Positions 4,827 through 7,215 of a stretch of 7,215 nucleotides of DNA are shown piece by piece. The notes below the pieces were generated by a model that was given only the letters and a program-made list of their open reading frames with translations, had not been told where the DNA came from and made no database searches. The stretch's first letter is position 1, and each line of letters opens with the position of its first letter. The position numbers and the translations under genes were made by a program. Source of the stretch: Candidatus Alloscillospira gallinarum (lineage in GTDB: Bacteria > Bacillota > Clostridia > Oscillospirales > Oscillospiraceae); NCBI GenBank assembly GCA_904420055.1, contig CAJFTV010000098.1, positions 1-7,215 of the forward strand, in the 5' to 3' direction.

Positions 4827-6494
4827 TCAGCTGTACAGCTCTTCAAGAGAGCCGTCTTTAATTTCTGCGCCGTCACGTACATTATCGCCATAGGGGAAGG
4901 CAATTCTGTCCTCTGATGTAATGCCACTGACTATCTCCGCATAGCTGTCCCAGAGATATCCGCCGACTGTAACTTCTCTCTTATGGAGCTTTCCATCATC
5001 ACCGGCTACATAGAGATAACTTTTTGATCCCTCAGTCAGCACAAACGGCTTTTCAATGTATATACCATGATTATTCCCTTTTGAAGAGTACATAACTGAG
5101 ACATAATAGTCGTCGCTTGTAAAGTCCGCATCGTCACTCACAAATACAGTAAACGGGTAATATGACACATTTCTGTTGCCGTTTGAATAGTTACCTGCGG
5201 AATCAGGAGATGGAAACTCTGATATCTCCACAATTTCACCGGGTATCTCCATGCCGGTAGACCAGGACATCACCGTCACTTCCTGTCCTACCTTTACAGT
5301 GGCCAGGTCCATTTCCGTGAGAGTTCCGTTTATATAGTAGCCTCCTCCGCCGGACACCAAAATAAAGGAGGAGCCGTTTGTCTTCGCCTCGGCCGGGTCG
5401 GCAACACTCTTTACAACGCCGCTTACCTCTGCCGTTACAACGCCGGTATTCAGCTCAAGCTTAAGCTTTTCGTACTTTACCTGTTCCACCTTGAGCTGAA
5501 GATTTAAATCCTTGATTTTTTTCTCACATTCATACCGCATCTGTGCTATTTCCGCCGCGGTGTACTGGGGCTCCTCCGGTGTCATTCCCGGATTTTCAGG
5601 AGTTTCCGGCTGAGAGCCGCCGTCATAGGACGGGTCGGGCTTATAGACGGAAAACACAAAACTGCCGTCCGTGTTTCTTGTAAACACCATTCCCCAGTAT
5701 TCCAAAAGCTCACCGCCGGGGTTATCATATTCCCTCTTTTCAAATATCACATATGCCGTTTTTGATACATACGTGGTATCCGACGGCGGAGTCTCAGGCT
5801 CTGTGTCTCCGCTTTCCTCCCCGTCACCGCCGCCCTCGGGCACATCACCTGTCTCACCGTCCTCCGGGGGCTCCGGCTCCACCGGTGGGTCCGGATTTAC
5901 AGGCTCTAAGGGAATAACAGTATTTATAAAATCTTCAGTGTACCAGAGGCTCGTGTCCCAAAGGTATATGTATGGGCTTGCCTCCGTACCGCTGCCGCCC
6001 CGGAGATATGGCAGTGTCACCGGGTCCAGGGGCTCTTCAGGTTCGGGTTCCGGCTCCGGCACAGGTACATATGGTTTATACGTATTTATCTCATTGAGAC
6101 GCGCAGTCTCTTCAGTTATCTGATTTTTTGTCTTTTCAACCGTAATGCGCTGACGCTCAAGCTCTACATCTGAAAGGGTGGTGTCAAACGACGCCAGCTT
6201 GTCGCCGGCAGAGACCTGCTGTCCCTCCTGGACATATACCTCTTTCAGCGTCTGTGTGGGGGAGATATACACCGTCTGCATATTTTCCGTTGAAACCATG
6301 CCGGAGCACTCTGACTGGTCGCCAAAATAGTCAGTCATACCCACGTCGTAAATGGAAAAAACGCCCACCGAACCGCCGCGGTTTTTAAGTAGCACCGCGC
6401 CGCCAACAGTTGCGGCACTAAGCACGAGTACGGCTGCAACACAGATTATGATAACTTTCTTAACTTTTTTCCTGTTCTTATTCAACTGCCCCAC
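4827..6494 (-). CDS. membrane-fusion (adaptor) protein of the MacAB-like system, with large insertion
   Basis: This 555-residue adaptor is anchored by an N-terminal helix (about 12-36) after a KNRKKVKK stretch, with the rest outside the membrane. The barrel-sandwich (lipoyl-like) domain is split into 66-104 (QTLKEVYVQEGQQVSAGDKL core) and 350-383 (GVVTAEVSGVVKSV). Coiled-coil arms lie at about 107-137 and 312-348. A beta-barrel (about 386-475) and a membrane-proximal C-terminal domain (about 480-555) follow. Between the arms sit about 175 residues (139-311) of Pro/Glu/Gly-rich linkers around two short compact segments. The start is GTG with GGAAG 6 bases upstream; an alternative TTG three codons later (6485) has comparable support. 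The frame overlaps the ATPase gene by 17 bases and the permease follows 11 bases later. It probably links the permease to an extracellular or cell-wall part of the pump. Confidence 0.9.
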   Translation of the reverse strand: MGQLNKNRKKVKKVIIICVAAVLVLSAATVGGAVLLKNRGGSVGVFSIYDVGMTDYFGDQSECSGMVSTENMQTVYISPTQTLKEVYVQEGQQVSAGDKLASFDTTLSDVELERQRITVEKTKNQITEETARLNEINTYKPYVPVPEPEPEPEEPLDPVTLPYLRGGSGTEASPYIYLWDTSLWYTEDFINTVIPLEPVNPDPPVEPEPPEDGETGDVPEGGGDGEESGDTEPETPPSDTTYVSKTAYVIFEKREYDNPGGELLEYWGMVFTRNTDGSFVFSVYKPDPSYDGGSQPETPENPGMTPEEPQYTAAEIAQMRYECEKKIKDLNLQLKVEQVKYEKLKLELNTGVVTAEVSGVVKSVADPAEAKTNGSSFILVSGGGGYYINGTLTEMDLATVKVGQEVTVMSWSTGMEIPGEIVEISEFPSPDSAGNYSNGNRNVSYYPFTVFVSDDADFTSDDYYVSVMYSSKGNNHGIYIEKPFVLTEGSKSYLYVAGDDGKLHKREVTVGGYLWDSYAEIVSGITSEDRIAFPYGDNVRDGAEIKDGSLEELYS

Positions 6495-7167
6495 CCCCCT
6501 CTTCCGGAGACAGCATGCCGTCTTTTATATTGTATATTTTGTCTGCGCACAGGGCAATGGAGCGCTCATGGGTTATCATTACTATTGTTGACCCACTGCT
6601 GTTAAGCTCCCTGAAAAGCTCCATAATCTGCTGCCCCGACACAGAGTCCAGGGCGCCCGTCGGCTCGTCTGCCAAAAGCACCTTGGGATTTGAAATTGTG
6701 GCCCTGGCTATGGCGACTCTCTGCTGCTGGCCGCCGGAGAGCTGATTTGGCATAAAATTCACCCGGTCCCCAAGTCCGACCCCCTCCAGGGCCTTTATGG
6801 CACGCTCCCGTCGCTCTTTTTTCCTAACTCCCGCGTAAAGCAGCGGCAGAGCCACGTTGTCTATGGCGTTAAGCTTCGGCAGAAGGTAAAAAGTCTGAAA
6901 CACAAAGCCAATGCTGCTGTTTCTTATCTCCGCCAGCCTGTTGTCGTTTGTCTCGGCGATATTCTCCCCGTCAAAAATGTACTCTCCTGAGGTAGGCGTA
7001 TCAAGGCACCCCAAGATATTCATAAGGGTAGTCTTGCCGGAGCCGGAGGGCCCCATAATGGCTATATAGTCGCCCTCTTCCACCGAAAAGTTGATATCCT
7101 TAAGCACCCGGACCGTGTCCTTGCCCTGGGGATAATCCTTGCATATGTCTTTCATACTCAAAAGCAT
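6478..7167 (-). CDS. ABC transporter ATP-binding protein, MacB/LolD type
   Basis: This is a complete 229-residue nucleotide-binding subunit, the usual length for the LolD/FtsE/MacB class. Motifs: Walker A GPSGSGKT (39-46), Q-loop Q91 in FVFQTFYLLP, signature LSGGQQQR (143-150), Walker B VLLADEP (163-169, catalytic Glu168), D-loop GALD (171-174) and H-loop His200 in MITHE. All catalytic residues are present, so it should be active. It acts at the inner face of the membrane, powering the permease encoded two genes downstream. The start is ATG with GGAGG 9 bases upstream. Its stop lies 17 bases inside the adaptor gene, indicating one coupled operon (ATPase, adaptor, permease). Transport substrate cannot be inferred. 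Confidence 0.97.
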   Translation of the reverse strand: MLLSMKDICKDYPQGKDTVRVLKDINFSVEEGDYIAIMGPSGSGKTTLMNILGCLDTPTSGEYIFDGENIAETNDNRLAEIRNSSIGFVFQTFYLLPKLNAIDNVALPLLYAGVRKKERRERAIKALEGVGLGDRVNFMPNQLSGGQQQRVAIARATISNPKVLLADEPTGALDSVSGQQIMELFRELNSSGSTIVMITHERSIALCADKIYNIKDGMLSPEEGGGAVE

Positions 7168-7171
7168 ACTC

Positions 7172-7215
7172 TTATCCCTCCGCTATAGACGCATCTGAGA
7201 CAGCATTGGACACGC
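7172..7215 (-). CDS. possible 3' end of an upstream operon gene (partial)
   Basis: One minus-strand frame is open from the window edge and ends VSNAVSDASIAEG followed by TAA at 7172-7174, four bases before the ATPase start and overlapping its ribosome binding site region. That spacing is typical of the tight operon seen for the next genes. One other frame has a TAG nearby and the third is open, so 13 codons cannot prove coding. The operon promoter is not in the window, which also suggests the transcript starts further upstream. Confidence 0.35.
   Translation of the reverse strand, partial: VSNAVSDASIAEG

Noticed and set aside
5671..6123. Plus-strand 150-residue Ser/Gly/Pro-rich frame
   Set aside because: It is the antisense of the Pro/Glu/Gly-rich insertion of the adaptor. 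Its repetitive composition follows from the GC-rich codons of that strand, and it has no ribosome binding site.
3556..7167. LolCDE or cell-division FtsEX assignment for the ABC genes
   Set aside because: An adaptor gene is embedded in the operon and the permease has a large MacB-type extracytoplasmic domain, which fits a MacAB-like exporter better than FtsEX. LolCDE serves an outer membrane, which this Gram-positive-type organism should lack.

Overview
The window looks like chromosomal DNA of a low- to moderate-GC Gram-positive anaerobe, probably a clostridial gut-type Firmicute (Clostridia; possibly Lachnospiraceae or Oscillospiraceae). The reasons are strong AGGAGG-type ribosome binding sites, TTGACA/TATAAT-type promoters, compact intrinsic terminators, a Mrp ATPase with an N-terminal cysteine cluster, and a Gram-positive MacAB-like operon whose adaptor has a large acidic, proline-rich insertion. 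The genus cannot be fixed from the sequence alone. No insertion sequence, prophage gene, CRISPR array, tRNA or rRNA is visible.

Layout. Bases 60-284 (+) encode a 74-residue two-helix membrane protein. It ends at a bidirectional terminator shared with a convergent gene at 334-654 (-) for a small six-cysteine protein. Upstream of that gene on the minus strand, behind its own hairpin, is a Mrp/NBP35-type P-loop ATPase (802-1620, -) with a near-consensus promoter. A gap of about 635 bases follows (1621-2255). It is not empty: it holds a TATAAT promoter and a very strong plus-strand terminator about 250 nt apart with no credible reading frame between them, the signature of a standalone structured RNA. 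A 73-residue membrane protein (2256-2477, -) starts at GTG and has its own promoter. It diverges from a metallo-beta-lactamase-fold hydrolase (2639-3517, +). The hydrolase converges through a second bidirectional hairpin on a minus-strand ABC operon filling the rest of the window: ATPase (6478-7167), membrane-fusion/adaptor protein (4827-6494) and FtsX/MacB-type permease (3556-4815). The last codons of a further upstream gene may lie at the right edge.

How the genes work together. The three ABC genes are tightly coupled (a 17-base overlap, then an 11-base gap with the ribosome binding site overlapping a stop codon). They form a MacAB-like tripartite exporter or mechanotransmission complex adapted to a single-membrane cell. 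The Mrp ATPase is a probable iron-sulfur cluster carrier; the adjacent cysteine-rich protein could be related in function, but that is inference. The other genes appear to be independent transcription units.

The observations most worth following are the predicted noncoding RNA at about 1901-2149, the large domain inserted at the coiled-coil hairpin tip of the adaptor, and the substituted HxHxDH motif (second His to Asn) of the metallo-hydrolase.
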